Shown here in pieces: positions 18,181-28,218 of a stretch of DNA of 64,000 nt (position 1 is its first letter; each line of letters opens with the position of its first letter). Under the pieces are notes generated by a model. The model worked only from the letters and a program-made list of their open reading frames with translations. It did not search any database and had not been told where the DNA came from. Origin of the DNA: Burkholderia contaminans (GTDB lineage Bacteria > Pseudomonadota > Gammaproteobacteria > Burkholderiales > Burkholderiaceae). The DNA lies in NCBI RefSeq assembly GCF_029633825.1, contig NZ_CP090642.1:1302001-1366000 (forward strand), read 5' to 3'. The position numbers and the translations under genes are program-made.

Positions 18181-18945
18181 CTATTTGAGCCCGCCGGACA
18201 GGAACTTCTGCAATCGCCCGCTTTTCGGCGTCTTCAATATGTCGCGCGGATGGCCTTCCTCCTCCACGATGCCCTCGTGCAGGAACATCACGTGGTTCGA
18301 CACTTCGCGCGCGAAGCCCATCTCGTGCGTGACGACGATCATCGTGCGGCCTTCGCGCGCGAGATCGCGCATCACCTTGAGCACGTCGCCGACCAGCTCC
18401 GGATCGAGCGCCGACGTCGGCTCGTCGAACAGCAGCGCGTCGGGCTCCATCGCGAGCGCGCGGGCGATCGCGACACGCTGCTGCTGACCGCCGGACAGGT
18501 GCGCCGGATACGCATCGGCGAAACGCGTCATGCCCACCTGCTCGAGATAGCGCGCCGCCCGCTCGCGCGCCTCCGCGCGGCCGAGCTTCAGTACGCGCAG
18601 CGGCGCCTCGACGACGTTCTGCAGCACCGTCATGTGCGCCCACAGATTGAAATGCTGGAACACCATCGCGAGCCGCGTGCGCATCCGGCGCAACTGGACG
18701 GGATCCGAGATCCTGATCTGGCCGCTGCGGTCGACCGACGTCCTGACCTCGCCGCCGCCGAGCGAGACGCGGCCCGACGAAGGCGATTCCAGGAAATTGA
18801 TGCATCGAAGCAGCGTGCTCTTGCCGGACCCCGACGAACCGATCACGCTGATCACGTCGCCCGGGTTGGCGGCCAGCGAGACGCCTTTCAGCACCTCGTT
18901 GTCGCCGTAGCGCTTGTGAAGATTTTCGACGGACAGTGCATTCAT
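18181..18945 (-). CDS. Polar amino-acid ABC transporter ATP-binding protein
   Basis: A 254-residue ATPase of the HisP/GlnQ/ArtP type. Walker A is GSSGSGKST, the Q-loop region [14 protein letters not shown] is typical of amino-acid importers, the signature is [16 protein letters not shown] and Walker B is [13 protein letters not shown], followed by the H-loop [10 protein letters not shown]. The start at 18945 overlaps the upstream permease stop by four bases. It should energise the two permeases and work with the binding protein encoded at the head of the operon. The HisP-like insertion before the Q-loop fits histidine/lysine/arginine/ornithine transporters. Confidence 0.93.
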   Translation of the reverse strand: MNALSVENLHKRYGDNEVLKGVSLAANPGDVISVIGSSGSGKSTLLRCINFLESPSSGRVSLGGGEVRTSVDRSGQIRISDPVQLRRMRTRLAMVFQHFNLWAHMTVLQNVVEAPLRVLKLGRAEARERAARYLEQVGMTRFADAYPAHLSGGQQQRVAIARALAMEPDALLFDEPTSALDPELVGDVLKVMRDLAREGRTMIVVTHEMGFAREVSNHVMFLHEGIVEEEGHPRDILKTPKSGRLQKFLSGGLK

Positions 18946-19682
18946 GTGGCGTGGCTCCGCGATTGGGCGAGCGGGGAAAGCGGCAGCGGCCGCAAGTGAA
19001 CGAGCAGCCGGCGCTCGGTTGCGCGGATCAGCAGCGCGACGAGCCCGGTCAACGCGAAATAGACGGTGCCGACCGAAATGAACGCCTCGAACGGCGCGTA
19101 ATAGTTCGCGTAGAAATCGCGCGCCGCGCCCGTCAGGTCGATCAGCGTGATCGCGCTGACGAGCGACGTGCCGTGCAGCATCAGGATGACTTCGTTGCTG
19201 TACGCGGGCAGGAACCGGCGCAGTGCCGACGGCAACACGATGCGGCGCCAGGCGGTCGCACGCGACATCCCGTACGCCTGCGCCGCTTCGATTTCGCCGT
19301 ATGCGGTCGCGCGGATCGCGCCGGCCAGGATTTCGACGGTGTACGCGCAGGTGTTCGCCGTCAGCGCGATCATCGCGCAGCCGAACGGATCGCGCAGCAG
19401 CAACAGCAGCGGATTGCCGCGCTGCCACGCGTCCTGCACCCACTGGAACTGGCCGAAGCCGTAATACACGATCATCAGTTGCGCGAGCAACGGCGTGCCG
19501 CGCATGAACCACGTATAGACCGCCACCGGGCCGTGCACGAAGCGGTTCGGCGACACGCGCAGCACGGCGAGCGGAATCGCGAGCAGCAGCCCGAGAGCAA
19601 GCGAACCCACGGTCAGCTGCACCGTCACCCACAGCCCGCCTGCGTACGCACCGAGCAGCGACATCCATTGTTCATGGCTCAT
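18942..19682 (-). CDS. Amino-acid ABC transporter permease (HisM-like)
   Basis: A 246-residue inner-membrane permease with about five helices. The cytoplasmic EAA loop that contacts the ATPase reads [22 protein letters not shown]. It starts inside the stop codon of the preceding permease gene (four-base overlap) and ends overlapping the ATPase start, indicating tight translational coupling. The two permeases probably form a heterodimer as HisQM or ArtQM do. C-terminal residues after about 230 are hydrophilic and variable. Confidence 0.92.
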   Translation of the reverse strand: MSHEQWMSLLGAYAGGLWVTVQLTVGSLALGLLLAIPLAVLRVSPNRFVHGPVAVYTWFMRGTPLLAQLMIVYYGFGQFQWVQDAWQRGNPLLLLLRDPFGCAMIALTANTCAYTVEILAGAIRATAYGEIEAAQAYGMSRATAWRRIVLPSALRRFLPAYSNEVILMLHGTSLVSAITLIDLTGAARDFYANYYAPFEAFISVGTVYFALTGLVALLIRATERRLLVHLRPLPLSPLAQSRSHAT

Positions 19683-20377
19683 CCGTGCAGCCTCCCCTCG
19701 CGCATGCCGCGGTTCAGGCGCACGCGGGCACGCGCCGCGCACGCCGTCGATCCCGACGTCACCAGCAGATACACCGCGCAGGCCGCGAGATAGAACGTCA
19801 TCGGCGCCTGGGTCGTGCGGCCGGCCTGGTCGGAGATGAACATCACGTCGTGCAGGCCGATCAGCGACGCGATCGCCGTGGTCTTGAGCAGCACCAGCCA
19901 GTTGTTCAGGGCGGCGGGCAACGCGAGCCGCGCCATCTGCGGCAACAGGATGCGGCGAAACGCGAGCCAGCCCGAGAATCCGTATGCGCGCGCCGCCTCC
20001 ATCTGGCCGCGCGGCACACCGAGGATCGCGCCACGGAACGTCTCCGTGTAGTACGCGCCGAATATGAAACCGATCGTCAGCACCGCGGTGGCGAACGCGT
20101 CGACGTCGGGCGCACGCAAGCCGAACGCGGCCGACAGACGGTTCAGCACGATCTGGCCGCCATAGAACACCAGCAACATCATCACGAACTCCGGCACGCC
20201 GCGAATCAGCGTGGTATACGCGGTGGCGGCAGACACCAGCACGCGCGAGCCCGACAGCTTGGCCATCGCGCCCGCGATGCCGATGCACACGGCGAGCGCG
20301 ACGGACAGCAAGGCGAGCACGATCGTCACCTGGGCGCCGCGCAACAGGGCCGGCAGGTATTGCTGTAATGCGGACAT
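19679..20377 (-). CDS. Amino-acid ABC transporter permease (HisQ-like)
   Basis: A 232-residue inner-membrane permease, partner of the next gene. It carries the family EAA loop QMEAARAYGFSGWLAFRRILLP and LIRGVPEFVMMLLVFYGGQ in the second helix region, typical of basic amino-acid importers. The start at 20377 was chosen over one 14 codons upstream because it sits at the normal family N-terminus (MSALQQYLPALLRGAQVT). It begins 85 bases after the binding-protein stop. Confidence 0.92.
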   Translation of the reverse strand: MSALQQYLPALLRGAQVTIVLALLSVALAVCIGIAGAMAKLSGSRVLVSAATAYTTLIRGVPEFVMMLLVFYGGQIVLNRLSAAFGLRAPDVDAFATAVLTIGFIFGAYYTETFRGAILGVPRGQMEAARAYGFSGWLAFRRILLPQMARLALPAALNNWLVLLKTTAIASLIGLHDVMFISDQAGRTTQAPMTFYLAACAVYLLVTSGSTACAARARVRLNRGMREGRLHG

Positions 20378-20462
20378 GACGCTCCTTTCCCGCGCTGTCG
20401 GGGTTCGGCCCGGCCGCACCGGCGCATCCCTGCGCGCCGGCGCGATGCCGATCGCCCGACGA

Positions 20463-21260
20463 TCAGTAGATGTCGAAATCGAAGTACTTCTTCTCGATGG
20501 ACTGATACACGCCGTTCGCGCGAATGGCCGTGATCGCCTGGTTCAGCTGCTGCCGGAGATCGTCGTCGGTCTTGCGCACCGGAATGCCGTAGCCCTCGCC
20601 CAGCAGCGTCTTCTGCTCGGGCGTCGTCCCGACGATCGGCGTGCCGACGAACTTGAAGTTCGCGCCTTCCGGTTTCGTCAGGAACGCGGAATAGGCGGCG
20701 GTCGCGTCCTGCAACGCGGCATCGATGCGGCCCGAACGCAGATCGAGATAGACCTCGTCCTGGGTCGGATAGCGCACCAGCTGCACGCCGTTCTGCACCC
20801 AGTACGCGCTCGCGTACTTGTCGGCCAGCGTGCCGCGCTGGACGCCGACGCGCTTGCCCTTGAGTTCCGCCGGCGTCGCGTCCTTGATCGGGCTGTTCTT
20901 CGCGACGACCAGCCGGCGCGGCGTGTTGTAGTACTTGTCGGTGAACGCGACCTTCTGCTTGCGCTCGGCGGTGATCGCGACCGACGCGACGATCGCGTCG
21001 ACCTTGTCGGCCATCAGCGCGGGGAGCAGGCCGTCCCAGCCGATCTGAACCAGCGTGCAATTGGCGTGCATCTGGGCGCACAGTGCATGGATGACGTCGA
21101 TGTCGAAGCCCACCGGCGTGCCGTCGGGCTGCATCGACGAAAACGGCGGGTACGCGCCTTCATAGCCGATCCGGATGTCCTTCCACTCTTTCGCCTGGGC
21201 CTGCGCGGCCGCCAGCAGGACGGCGACGAGCAGCAGGAATCTCATCATGGGTCGTTTCAT
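20463..21260 (-). CDS. Periplasmic basic-amino-acid-binding protein
   Basis: A 265-residue solute-binding protein of the bacterial extracellular family 3. A signal peptide (MKRPMMRFLLLVAVLLAAAQAQA) precedes the mature KEWKDIRIGYEGAYPPFSS. GFDIDVIHALCAQM and the disulfide pair around MHANCTL are characteristic of the LAO/HisJ/ArgT branch that binds lysine, arginine, ornithine or histidine. A second Met, four codons in, could also be the start. It is the first structural gene of the operon. A GntR-type operator lies about 60 bases upstream. Confidence 0.92.
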   Translation of the reverse strand: MKRPMMRFLLLVAVLLAAAQAQAKEWKDIRIGYEGAYPPFSSMQPDGTPVGFDIDVIHALCAQMHANCTLVQIGWDGLLPALMADKVDAIVASVAITAERKQKVAFTDKYYNTPRRLVVAKNSPIKDATPAELKGKRVGVQRGTLADKYASAYWVQNGVQLVRYPTQDEVYLDLRSGRIDAALQDATAAYSAFLTKPEGANFKFVGTPIVGTTPEQKTLLGEGYGIPVRKTDDDLRQQLNQAITAIRANGVYQSIEKKYFDFDIY

Positions 21261-21318
21261 ATCGACACTCCGTAACGTGTTTCGTGGGAAATGATTGCGT
21301 GATCGTGTTGCAGGTTGT

Positions 21319-21329
21319 TTGTCCGACAA
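21319..21329. promoter_or_regulatory. Candidate GntR (FadR-subfamily) operator
   Basis: TTGTCCGACAA is a perfect 5-base inverted repeat around one central base. It fits the FadR-subfamily pattern T-N-G-T-N3-A-C-N-A. It lies between the regulator gene and the binding-protein gene, 58 bases before the latter's start, ideally placed to control the transport/catabolic operon. Confidence 0.6.
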
Positions 21330-21389
21330 TTCGTTCGGATGACTTATCGACAGGCACGAGGCGACAGCCGTCGCCTCGTCCTGTTTCCG

Positions 21390-22067
21390 TCAGTGCCCGC
21401 CCGTCATCCAGTCGCGCAAGGCCGGGACGGTCGCTTCGATGTGCTCGCGCACCGCGGCCTCGAGCGCGGCAGGATCGCGGCCCCGGATCGCGTCGATCAG
21501 CCCCATGTGGTCGTCGCGCGACGTCTTCGGCTTGTAGGCCAGTTCGAGCCACAGACGCATGTGCGGCTCCACCACCGTGTGCAGCCCGGCAATCTGCGTG
21601 ATCAGGCGCTGGCGGCCGCACAGCCGGCACAGATATTCGTGAAAGCTGCGGTGCGCGGTGACCCATTGCTGGCCGTCGGCTTCCGCGCGCTCCATCGCAT
21701 CGATCAGGCGCGTCAATTCGTCGACATGCTGCGGCGTGATGTTCGGCAGCGCCATGCGCGCCGCCAGCCCTTCGAGTACGCCGCGCATGCCGAACACCAC
21801 CTCCATCTCGTCGACGTCGAGCCCCCGCACGATCGCGCCGCGATTCGGACGGATCGCGACCAGCCCTTCGCTGGCGAGCCGACGGAACGCCTCCCTCACC
21901 GGCATGCGGCTCGTATTGATCTCGGCGGCGATGTCCTCGGGAATCAGGCGATCGCCGGCCTTGTACGTTCCCATCCGGATGCGGTAGAGCACGTGTGCGT
22001 AGGCCTCTTCCTCGGCCGTGGCGGGAAATTGCGGATGCAGCGGCGGCGTACGTGTGTCCATGTTCAT
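21390..22067 (-). CDS. GntR-family transcriptional regulator (FCD type)
   Basis: A 225-residue regulator. The N-terminal winged helix (about 20-85) reads AYAHVLYRIRMGTYKAGDRL...INTSRMPVREAFRRLASEGLVAIRPNRGAIV, the GntR signature. The C-terminal all-helical FCD effector domain (about 95-220) has the expected Asp/Glu and three His positions (for example HRSFHEYL, VVEPHMRL, EHIEA). The start at 22067 has AGAGG seven bases upstream. It leads the co-directional set of transporter and catabolic genes and probably represses them until a substrate or intermediate binds. Confidence 0.92.
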   Translation of the reverse strand: MNMDTRTPPLHPQFPATAEEEAYAHVLYRIRMGTYKAGDRLIPEDIAAEINTSRMPVREAFRRLASEGLVAIRPNRGAIVRGLDVDEMEVVFGMRGVLEGLAARMALPNITPQHVDELTRLIDAMERAEADGQQWVTAHRSFHEYLCRLCGRQRLITQIAGLHTVVEPHMRLWLELAYKPKTSRDDHMGLIDAIRGRDPAALEAAVREHIEATVPALRDWMTGGH

Positions 22068-22283
22068 GCAATGACCTCTTTCGCGGAACGTCGGCATCGC
22101 CGCGCAATGCCCGCACGCGCAGGCGCGTGGCAGGCTCGCGAACTTCCGTTCGATCCCGAATGAAAGGATTGTGTAATAGTGGATATTTGTATCTACGGCT
22201 GCACTATACGACGCCAGAAATAATGTCGAATATGGGTTAACCCTTGGGATCGGCGAGGCACTGACGCGCCCTCACCCGCCAAC
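22068..22283. other. Intergenic region, GntR promoter side
   Basis: No gene is supported between the GntR start and the xyl terminator. An imperfectly spaced dyad, ATAGTG (22176-22181) and CACTAT (22202-22207), flanks an AT-rich stretch and may belong to the GntR promoter. This is weak. Confidence 0.35.
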
Positions 22284-22319
22284 AAAAAACGCCCGACGCC
22301 GGGAATCCGGCGTCGGGCG
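22284..22319 (-). terminator. Rho-independent terminator of the xyl operon
   Basis: A 13-base perfect stem, CGCCCGACGCCGG against CCGGCGTCGGGCG (22290-22302 and 22307-22319), with a GAAT loop. It is preceded on the plus strand by six A residues (22284-22289), which become the U-tract of leftward transcripts. It lies about 100 bases past the last gene of the xylose operon. Confidence 0.92.
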
Positions 22320-22419
22320 TATCAACCCATTGCAGCGTGCGCCTCGATGCGCCGCGTTGAGCACACGGCATGCGTGGCGTTTTTTTAGCCTGCGGCCCGC
22401 GCGTCGGCCGCCTGGCCTG

Positions 22420-22737
22420 TCAGCGCGCGTCCGCGGGCACGGCAGCGCGCTTCGACACGCCGTCCCGCTCGATCCGTTCGACGATACGAGCGAGCCGAAT
22501 GATGTCGGTCAGCGCGAAATCGGCCGCATCGGGCCGGGGCCGGCCGCACTGGTCGGCCATGCGCATCGCGAACGCGAGCGCTTCGGAACGCTCGCGCAGC
22601 AGCGCGCGCAGCGCATCCGCGATCACCTGCCGGTCGCGCGGGTCATCCAGGCCCAGCACGGAACCGGCATCCGGCATCGCAAACGGCCCGGCCGGCCGCA
22701 CGGCAACATCCGGCACGCGCATCGTGTTTCGTTCCAT
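22420..22737 (-). CDS. Small uncharacterised protein at the end of the xylose operon
   Basis: A 105-residue protein that I do not recognise. It is mostly helical and charged (for example DRQVIADALRALLRERSEALAFAMRMADQ) with no signal peptide, membrane span or metal motif. It begins 47 bases after the xylH stop and is followed by the operon terminator, so it should be made with the xylose transporter. The coding frame is the only plausible use of this stretch. A small regulatory or chaperone-like role is conceivable but there is no direct evidence. Confidence 0.65.
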   Translation of the reverse strand: MERNTMRVPDVAVRPAGPFAMPDAGSVLGLDDPRDRQVIADALRALLRERSEALAFAMRMADQCGRPRPDAADFALTDIIRLARIVERIERDGVSKRAAVPADAR

Positions 22738-22784
22738 GGTCTTCCTCTTTATCGACTCGCGACCGACCGACACCGACCGGCACG

Positions 22785-23996
22785 TCACCGCCGGTTCGAC
22801 CGCGACACCACGTCGATCCACACCGCCAGCACCAGCACGGCGCCCTTGACGATCATCTGCCAATACGCGTCGACGTCGAGCATCGACATCCCGTTGTCGA
22901 GGCTGGCCATCACGAGCGCGCCGATCAGCGCGCCGTAGACGGTGCCCGACCCGCCGCGCATCGACGTGCCGCCGATGAAGCACGCGGCGATCGCATCGAG
23001 CTCGCCCATCGTGCCGGCGGACGGCGACCCGGCCGCGAGCCGCGCCGTGTTGACGAGGCCGGCAAACGCGCACATCAGCCCCATCAGCGCGAAGATCACG
23101 AGCTTCACGCGATCGGTATCGACACCCGACAGCCGCGTCGCCTCCAGGTTCGACCCCACCGCGTAGATGCGCCGGCCGAATACCGTCTGCGTCGCGATCC
23201 ACGAGAACACGCCGAGCAGCACGAGCAGCAGCAGCACGGGCACCGGAATGCCGCCGTAACGGTCGAGCGTCGCGACGAACGCGAACAGCACGGCGCCCGC
23301 GCCGACGATCTTCGCGACGTCCTGCCACAACGGCGCGACCGTGAGCCGGTAGCGCCGCCGCGTGCCGCGCTGCCGTACCACCAGCAGCGTCGCGACCACG
23401 AACAGCAGCACCGCGAGGCCATCGCCGGCGATGCGCGGCAGATAGCCCTGCCCGATGAACACGAAGCCGTCCGACACGGGCGCGATCGTCGAGCCGCCCG
23501 TCACGCCGAGCAGGATGCCGCGAAACGCGAGCATCCCGCCGAGCCCGACGATGAACGACGGCACGCGCCGGTAGGTCGACCACCAGCCGTTGAAGAGCCC
23601 GATCAGCACGCCGAGCGCGAGCACGACCGGCACCGTGGCCGCGACCGGCCAGTGGCGGTTGACGTCGAGGATCGCGGCGACGCCGCCGAGCAGCCCGAGC
23701 AGCGAGCCGACCGACAGGTCGATCTCGCCCGCGATGATGACGAACACCATCCCGCACGCGAGCATGCCGGTGATCGACATCTGCCGCAGCAGGTTCGATA
23801 CGTTGCGCGGCGTGACGAACGCGCCGTCGGTCAGCACCGAGAAGAACGCCCAGATCGCGACGACCGCGAACAGCAGTGCAAGCAGCTTGTAGCGCGTGAA
23901 GATATGACGCAACGCCAGCCGCGGCGCACGCCCGTCGGGACGACGCGCATCGGTATCCGGCGTCGCCGGGGTCGAGGAAGAAAGTTCGGAATTCAT
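22785..23996 (-). CDS. xylH: D-xylose ABC transporter permease
   Basis: A 403-residue inner-membrane permease of the ribose/xylose class with about ten helices. Conserved segments [16 protein letters not shown] and [34 protein letters not shown] are typical of XylH/RbsC. The length and the extended region around 190-240 fit XylH rather than the shorter RbsC. The start overlaps the xylG stop by four bases. It should form the membrane channel with XylG and XylF. Confidence 0.95.
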   Translation of the reverse strand: MNSELSSSTPATPDTDARRPDGRAPRLALRHIFTRYKLLALLFAVVAIWAFFSVLTDGAFVTPRNVSNLLRQMSITGMLACGMVFVIIAGEIDLSVGSLLGLLGGVAAILDVNRHWPVAATVPVVLALGVLIGLFNGWWSTYRRVPSFIVGLGGMLAFRGILLGVTGGSTIAPVSDGFVFIGQGYLPRIAGDGLAVLLFVVATLLVVRQRGTRRRYRLTVAPLWQDVAKIVGAGAVLFAFVATLDRYGGIPVPVLLLLVLLGVFSWIATQTVFGRRIYAVGSNLEATRLSGVDTDRVKLVIFALMGLMCAFAGLVNTARLAAGSPSAGTMGELDAIAACFIGGTSMRGGSGTVYGALIGALVMASLDNGMSMLDVDAYWQMIVKGAVLVLAVWIDVVSRSNRR

Positions 23997-25552
23997 GATG
24001 CACTCGCTGCGGTGGGTTCGGCGGGCAGCCGCGCGGGCTTCAGCGCGGCGCCGAGAATCTGTTCCTGCGTGAGGCCCTGGTTGACGAAATCGCCGCGCAG
24101 TTCGCCTTCACCGATCACCAGCACGCGATCGGCGAGACCGAGCACCTCCGGCAGTTCCGACGACACGACGATCAGCGCGACGCCGCGCTTCGCAAGCGCG
24201 AAGATCAGCCGGTAGATCTCCACCTTCGCGCCCACGTCGACGCCGCGGGTCGGTTCGTCGAGGATCAGCACCTGCGGCTCGGTCAGCAGCATCTTCGCGA
24301 GCACCGCCTTCTGCTGATTGCCGCCCGACAGGCTCGCGATCGACAGGAACGGATGCGCGGCGCGCACCGACAACCGCTGCATCTCGGTGCGGATCGCATC
24401 GAGCTCGGCGGCCGCGTCGATCCGCCCGCGCGCCGCGAAGCGCCGCAGCACCGCCAGCGTGATGTTGTGGCCCACGCCGAGCTGCGGCACGATGCCGTGG
24501 CGCTTGCGGTCCTCCGGCACCATCGCGATGCCGGCGCGGATCGCGTCGGCCGGCGAGCGGATCGACAGCGGCCGGCCGTTCATCGTCACGCTCGCCGTGC
24601 ACGCGCCCGGATACGCGCCGAAGATCGCCTGCATCAGCTCGGTGCGGCCCGCGCCGACGAGCCCGGCGACGCCGAGAATCTCGCCGCGCCGCACGCTGAA
24701 CGACACGTCGTCGACCCGCTTGCGGCGCGCGTTCGTCACGTCGCGACAGGTCACGTTGCGCGCTTCCAGCACGACCTCGCCGATCTCGTGCGGCTCCCGC
24801 GGATACAGGTCGCGGATCTCGCGGCCGACCATCATCGCGATGATCCGGTCGGTGGTCAGCGCGGCCATCGGCTCGGTCGCGACATGACGGCCGTCGCGGA
24901 TCACGGTGACCGTGTCGCAGACGGCCGCGACCTCGTCGAGCTTGTGCGAGATGTACACGCACGCCACGCCGCGCCGCTTCAGGTCGCGCACGATGTCGAG
25001 CAGGATGCGCGTTTCGGCGGCGCTCAGCGACGACGACGGTTCGTCGAGGATCAGCAGCTTCGCGTCCTTGTTCAACGCCTTCGCGATCTCGATCAACTGC
25101 TGGTGGCCGCCGCCGTAGTTCATGACCGGCTGCGCGACGTTGATCGAGTCGATCCGCAACTCGCGCAGCAGCTCCTCGGCGCGCTGGACCATCGCGGAGA
25201 AGTTCATGCGCCCGCCCGGCAGCGTGATCTCGTTGCCGAGGAAGATGTTCTCGGCCACCGACAGTTCGGGCACGAGCATCAGCTCCTGGTGGATGATCAC
25301 GATGCCCGCCCGCTCCGTGTCGCGCACGCCGGATGCCTCGAGCGGCGCGCCTTCCCAGCGGATTTCACCGTCCCACGTGCCGTGCGGATAGACGCCCGAC
25401 AGCACCTTCATCAGCGTCGATTTGCCCGCGCCGTTCTCGCCGCACAGCCCGACGCATTCGCCGGGCCGCACGGTGAGGTCGATACCGTCGAGCGCTTTCA
25501 CGCCGTCGAATGCCTTGACGATGCCGCGCATCGTCAGCAAGGGTTCCGTCAT
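23993..25552 (-). CDS. xylG: D-xylose ABC transporter ATPase (duplicated)
   Basis: A 519-residue sugar-type ATPase with two fused nucleotide-binding domains. The N-terminal half has Walker [10 protein letters not shown] and Walker [13 protein letters not shown]. The C-terminal half has the degenerate Walker A region [10 protein letters not shown] and signature [15 protein letters not shown] with [11 protein letters not shown]. This arrangement is shared by XylG, RbsA and MglA; neighbours fix the sugar as xylose. It lies 66 bases after xylF. Confidence 0.95.
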   Translation of the reverse strand: MTEPLLTMRGIVKAFDGVKALDGIDLTVRPGECVGLCGENGAGKSTLMKVLSGVYPHGTWDGEIRWEGAPLEASGVRDTERAGIVIIHQELMLVPELSVAENIFLGNEITLPGGRMNFSAMVQRAEELLRELRIDSINVAQPVMNYGGGHQQLIEIAKALNKDAKLLILDEPSSSLSAAETRILLDIVRDLKRRGVACVYISHKLDEVAAVCDTVTVIRDGRHVATEPMAALTTDRIIAMMVGREIRDLYPREPHEIGEVVLEARNVTCRDVTNARRKRVDDVSFSVRRGEILGVAGLVGAGRTELMQAIFGAYPGACTASVTMNGRPLSIRSPADAIRAGIAMVPEDRKRHGIVPQLGVGHNITLAVLRRFAARGRIDAAAELDAIRTEMQRLSVRAAHPFLSIASLSGGNQQKAVLAKMLLTEPQVLILDEPTRGVDVGAKVEIYRLIFALAKRGVALIVVSSELPEVLGLADRVLVIGEGELRGDFVNQGLTQEQILGAALKPARLPAEPTAASAS

Positions 25553-25618
25553 TCGTTCGTTGCCTCGCAGTAAGCGCGGCCGCCGTCGCGGCGGCTGCGC
25601 GTCGCGTCCGTCGTCCGC

Positions 25619-26647
25619 TTACTGGCTCGCCAGCTGCGCCTGGGTATAGAAGCCGTCCTTCACGACGACGTCGACGTTACGCTTGGTCAGCAGCGTCGGC
25701 TGCAGCAGCACCGTGTCGACCTTCTTCCGGCCGTTGTCGTACTGCGCGTTGAACGCGGGCTTCGTGCCCTTCGCGAGATCGACGGCAAGCTTCGCGGCCT
25801 CGCTCGCGATCAGCTTCAGCGGCTTGTAGACGGTCATCGTCTGCGTGCCGGCGATCACGCGCTTGACCGCCGCGAGATCCGCGTCCTGCCCGGATACCGG
25901 CACCTTGCCGGCCAGATGCTGCGCGGCGAGCGCCTGGATCGCGCCGCCGGCCGTGCCGTCGTTCGACGCGACGATCGCATCGATCTTGTTGTTGTTCGCG
26001 GTCAGCGCATCCTCGACGATCCGCAGCGCGGTCGACGCGCTCCATTCGGGCACCCACTGCTGGCCGACGACCTTGATGTCGCCGCGATCGATCGCGGGCT
26101 TCAGCACCTTCAGTTGTCCTTCGCGCAGCATCTTCGCGTTGTTGTCGGTCGGCGCGCCGCCGAGCAGGAAGTAGTTGCCCTTCGGCTTCGCATCGAACAC
26201 GCCCTGCGCCTGCAGCTCGCCGACCTTCTCGTTGTCGAACGAGATGTAAGCGTCGACATCCGCGTCGAGGATCAGCCGGTCGTACGATACGACCTTGATG
26301 CCGGCCTTCTTCGCTTCGGCGACGACGTTGCCGAGCGTCTTCGAATTGAACGGCACGATCACGATCACGTCCACGCCGCGCGAGATCAGGTTCTCGATCT
26401 GCGAAATCTGCCGCTCCTCGCTCGCATCGGCCGACTGCACCGACACCTTCGCGCCGAGCTTCGTCGCGGCCGCGACGAAATAGTCGCGATCGCGCGACCA
26501 GCGCTCGACGCGCAGGTCGTCGATGCAGAAGCCGATTTCGGGTTTGTCCTTGCTCGCATGCGCGAGCGGTGCGCCCAGCGCGAACAGCGCCAGCGCGGCG
26601 GCGCCGGCAAGCGAACTCAATACGGTACGACGCGTCACGGTTTTCAT
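25619..26647 (-). CDS. xylF: D-xylose periplasmic binding protein
   Basis: A 342-residue sugar-binding protein with a signal peptide (hydrophobic core LAGAAALALFALGAPLAHA). The mature part matches XylF: GFCIDDLRVERWSRDRDYF, SVQSADASEERQISQIENLI, VSYDRLI and SFDNEKVGELQA contain the ligand-contacting Arg, Asp and Asn residues. The start at 26647 has AGGAG-like sequence upstream. It lies third in the operon after xylA and xylB. Confidence 0.95.
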   Translation of the reverse strand: MKTVTRRTVLSSLAGAAALALFALGAPLAHASKDKPEIGFCIDDLRVERWSRDRDYFVAAATKLGAKVSVQSADASEERQISQIENLISRGVDVIVIVPFNSKTLGNVVAEAKKAGIKVVSYDRLILDADVDAYISFDNEKVGELQAQGVFDAKPKGNYFLLGGAPTDNNAKMLREGQLKVLKPAIDRGDIKVVGQQWVPEWSASTALRIVEDALTANNNKIDAIVASNDGTAGGAIQALAAQHLAGKVPVSGQDADLAAVKRVIAGTQTMTVYKPLKLIASEAAKLAVDLAKGTKPAFNAQYDNGRKKVDTVLLQPTLLTKRNVDVVVKDGFYTQAQLASQ

Positions 26648-26735
26648 GTCTCCAAACTCCTTGTTATGGAACCACCTCACGAACCGCGGGCGGCCGCCGG
26701 AATGCGCCGCCCGCATCGAGTCACTGCAATGCGCG

Positions 26736-28214
26736 TCAAGCGCCCGTCGCGAACACCGGTTCGAGCGCGCGGTACAGCGCGCGAAACGTCGGCCGGCGCA
26801 CGTCGCGATACCACGCGTGGCGCTCGGGATCGGGCTCGCGCACCGCGACGACGGGCGGCTGCGGGCACACGTCGCCGAGCCGCGCATGCGGTTCGACTGC
26901 GAGATGCGCGAGCCGCGCGGCGCCGAGCGCCGGCCCCACTTCGCCGCCCGCGCGCAGCGTCAGCGCGCGGCCGCTCAGGTCGGCGAGCATCTGCGTCCAG
27001 TACGCGCTGCGCGAGCCGCCGCCGATTACCGTGATGCCGTCGGGTGCGAGCCCGGCCGCATGCAGCGCGTCGATGCCGTCGAGCAGCGCGAAGCCGACGC
27101 CTTCGAGCGTCGCGTTCGCGAGATCGGCGCGTTGCGTGTCGGGCGTGAGCCCGTAGAACACGCCCTTCGCGTTCACGTCGTTGTGCGGCGTGCGCTCGCC
27201 GCTCAGGTACGGCAGGAACCACGGGCGGCTCGCGCGTGCATGCGTCTGCGCATCGTCGAGCAGCGCCGCCACGCCGTCGTAACCGGCCAGTTGCGCGGTG
27301 AAGTCGATACAGCCGGCCGCGTTCAGCATCACCGACATCAGGTGCCACGTATCCGGCAGTGCATGACAGAAGCTGTGCACCGCCGATTCGGGATTCGCAC
27401 GAAACCCGTCCGACACCGCGAAATACACGCCCGACGTGCCGAGCGACAGCAACGCATCGCCGGGCCGCACGATGCCGACGCCCACCGCGCCGGCCGCGTT
27501 GTCGCCGCCGCCGGCCACCACCGGGATCTCGCGCAGGCCGAGCGCCCGTGCGACGGCCGGCAGCAGCGTGCCGGTAACGCGGTTGCCTTCGAACACGGCC
27601 GGCATCTGCTCGCGCGACAGGCCGCACGCGGCGAGCAGCGTGTCGTCGTAATCGCGCTTCGCGACGTCGAGCCACAGCGTGCCGGCGGCATCCGACGGAT
27701 CGGTCGCGAATGCGCCGGTCAGCCGGTAACGCAGGTAGTCCTTCGGCAGCAGCACATGGGCGATGCGCGCGAACACGTCGGGCTCGTGACGACGCACCCA
27801 CAGCAGCTTCGGTGCGGTGAAGCCCGGCATCGCGATGTTGCCGGCCACCGCGCGCAGCGCGGGCGCGAGCCGTTCGAGTTCGTCGCACTCGGCGTCGGCC
27901 CGGCCGTCGTTCCACAGAATCGCGGGGCGCAACACGTCGCCGTGCGCATCGAGCAGCGTCGCGCCGTGCATCTGGCCGGTCAACCCGAGTGCGTCGATGT
28001 CGCGCGGATCGATACCGCCCGAGCGCGCGTCCGACACGAGGGCGGCGAGCGCGCCGCAGGCGGCGTCCCACCAGTCGCGCGGCGCCTGCTCGGACCAGCG
28101 CGGCTGCGGCCGGCTCACCGTGAGCGGGCGGCTCGCGCTCGCGCGCACCGCCCCGTCGCGGTCGAGCAGCACCGCCTTCACGCCCGACGTGCCGAGATCG
28201 AGTCCGATGTACAT
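26736..28214 (-). CDS. xylB: Xylulokinase
   Basis: A 492-residue FGGY-family kinase that phosphorylates D-xylulose to D-xylulose 5-phosphate. It begins MYIGLDLGTSGVKAVLLD (phosphate-binding loop of the actin-like ATPase fold). GLTGQMHG with QMHG is the xylulokinase substrate motif, WNDGRA follows, and the second signature region reads GVGFALLDGIDAL with VIGGGSRS near the ATP site. The gene starts four bases after the xylA stop, so the two are coupled. Confidence 0.96.
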   Translation of the reverse strand: MYIGLDLGTSGVKAVLLDRDGAVRASASRPLTVSRPQPRWSEQAPRDWWDAACGALAALVSDARSGGIDPRDIDALGLTGQMHGATLLDAHGDVLRPAILWNDGRADAECDELERLAPALRAVAGNIAMPGFTAPKLLWVRRHEPDVFARIAHVLLPKDYLRYRLTGAFATDPSDAAGTLWLDVAKRDYDDTLLAACGLSREQMPAVFEGNRVTGTLLPAVARALGLREIPVVAGGGDNAAGAVGVGIVRPGDALLSLGTSGVYFAVSDGFRANPESAVHSFCHALPDTWHLMSVMLNAAGCIDFTAQLAGYDGVAALLDDAQTHARASRPWFLPYLSGERTPHNDVNAKGVFYGLTPDTQRADLANATLEGVGFALLDGIDALHAAGLAPDGITVIGGGSRSAYWTQMLADLSGRALTLRAGGEVGPALGAARLAHLAVEPHARLGDVCPQPPVVAVREPDPERHAWYRDVRRPTFRALYRALEPVFATGA

Positions 28215-28218
28215 GGCG

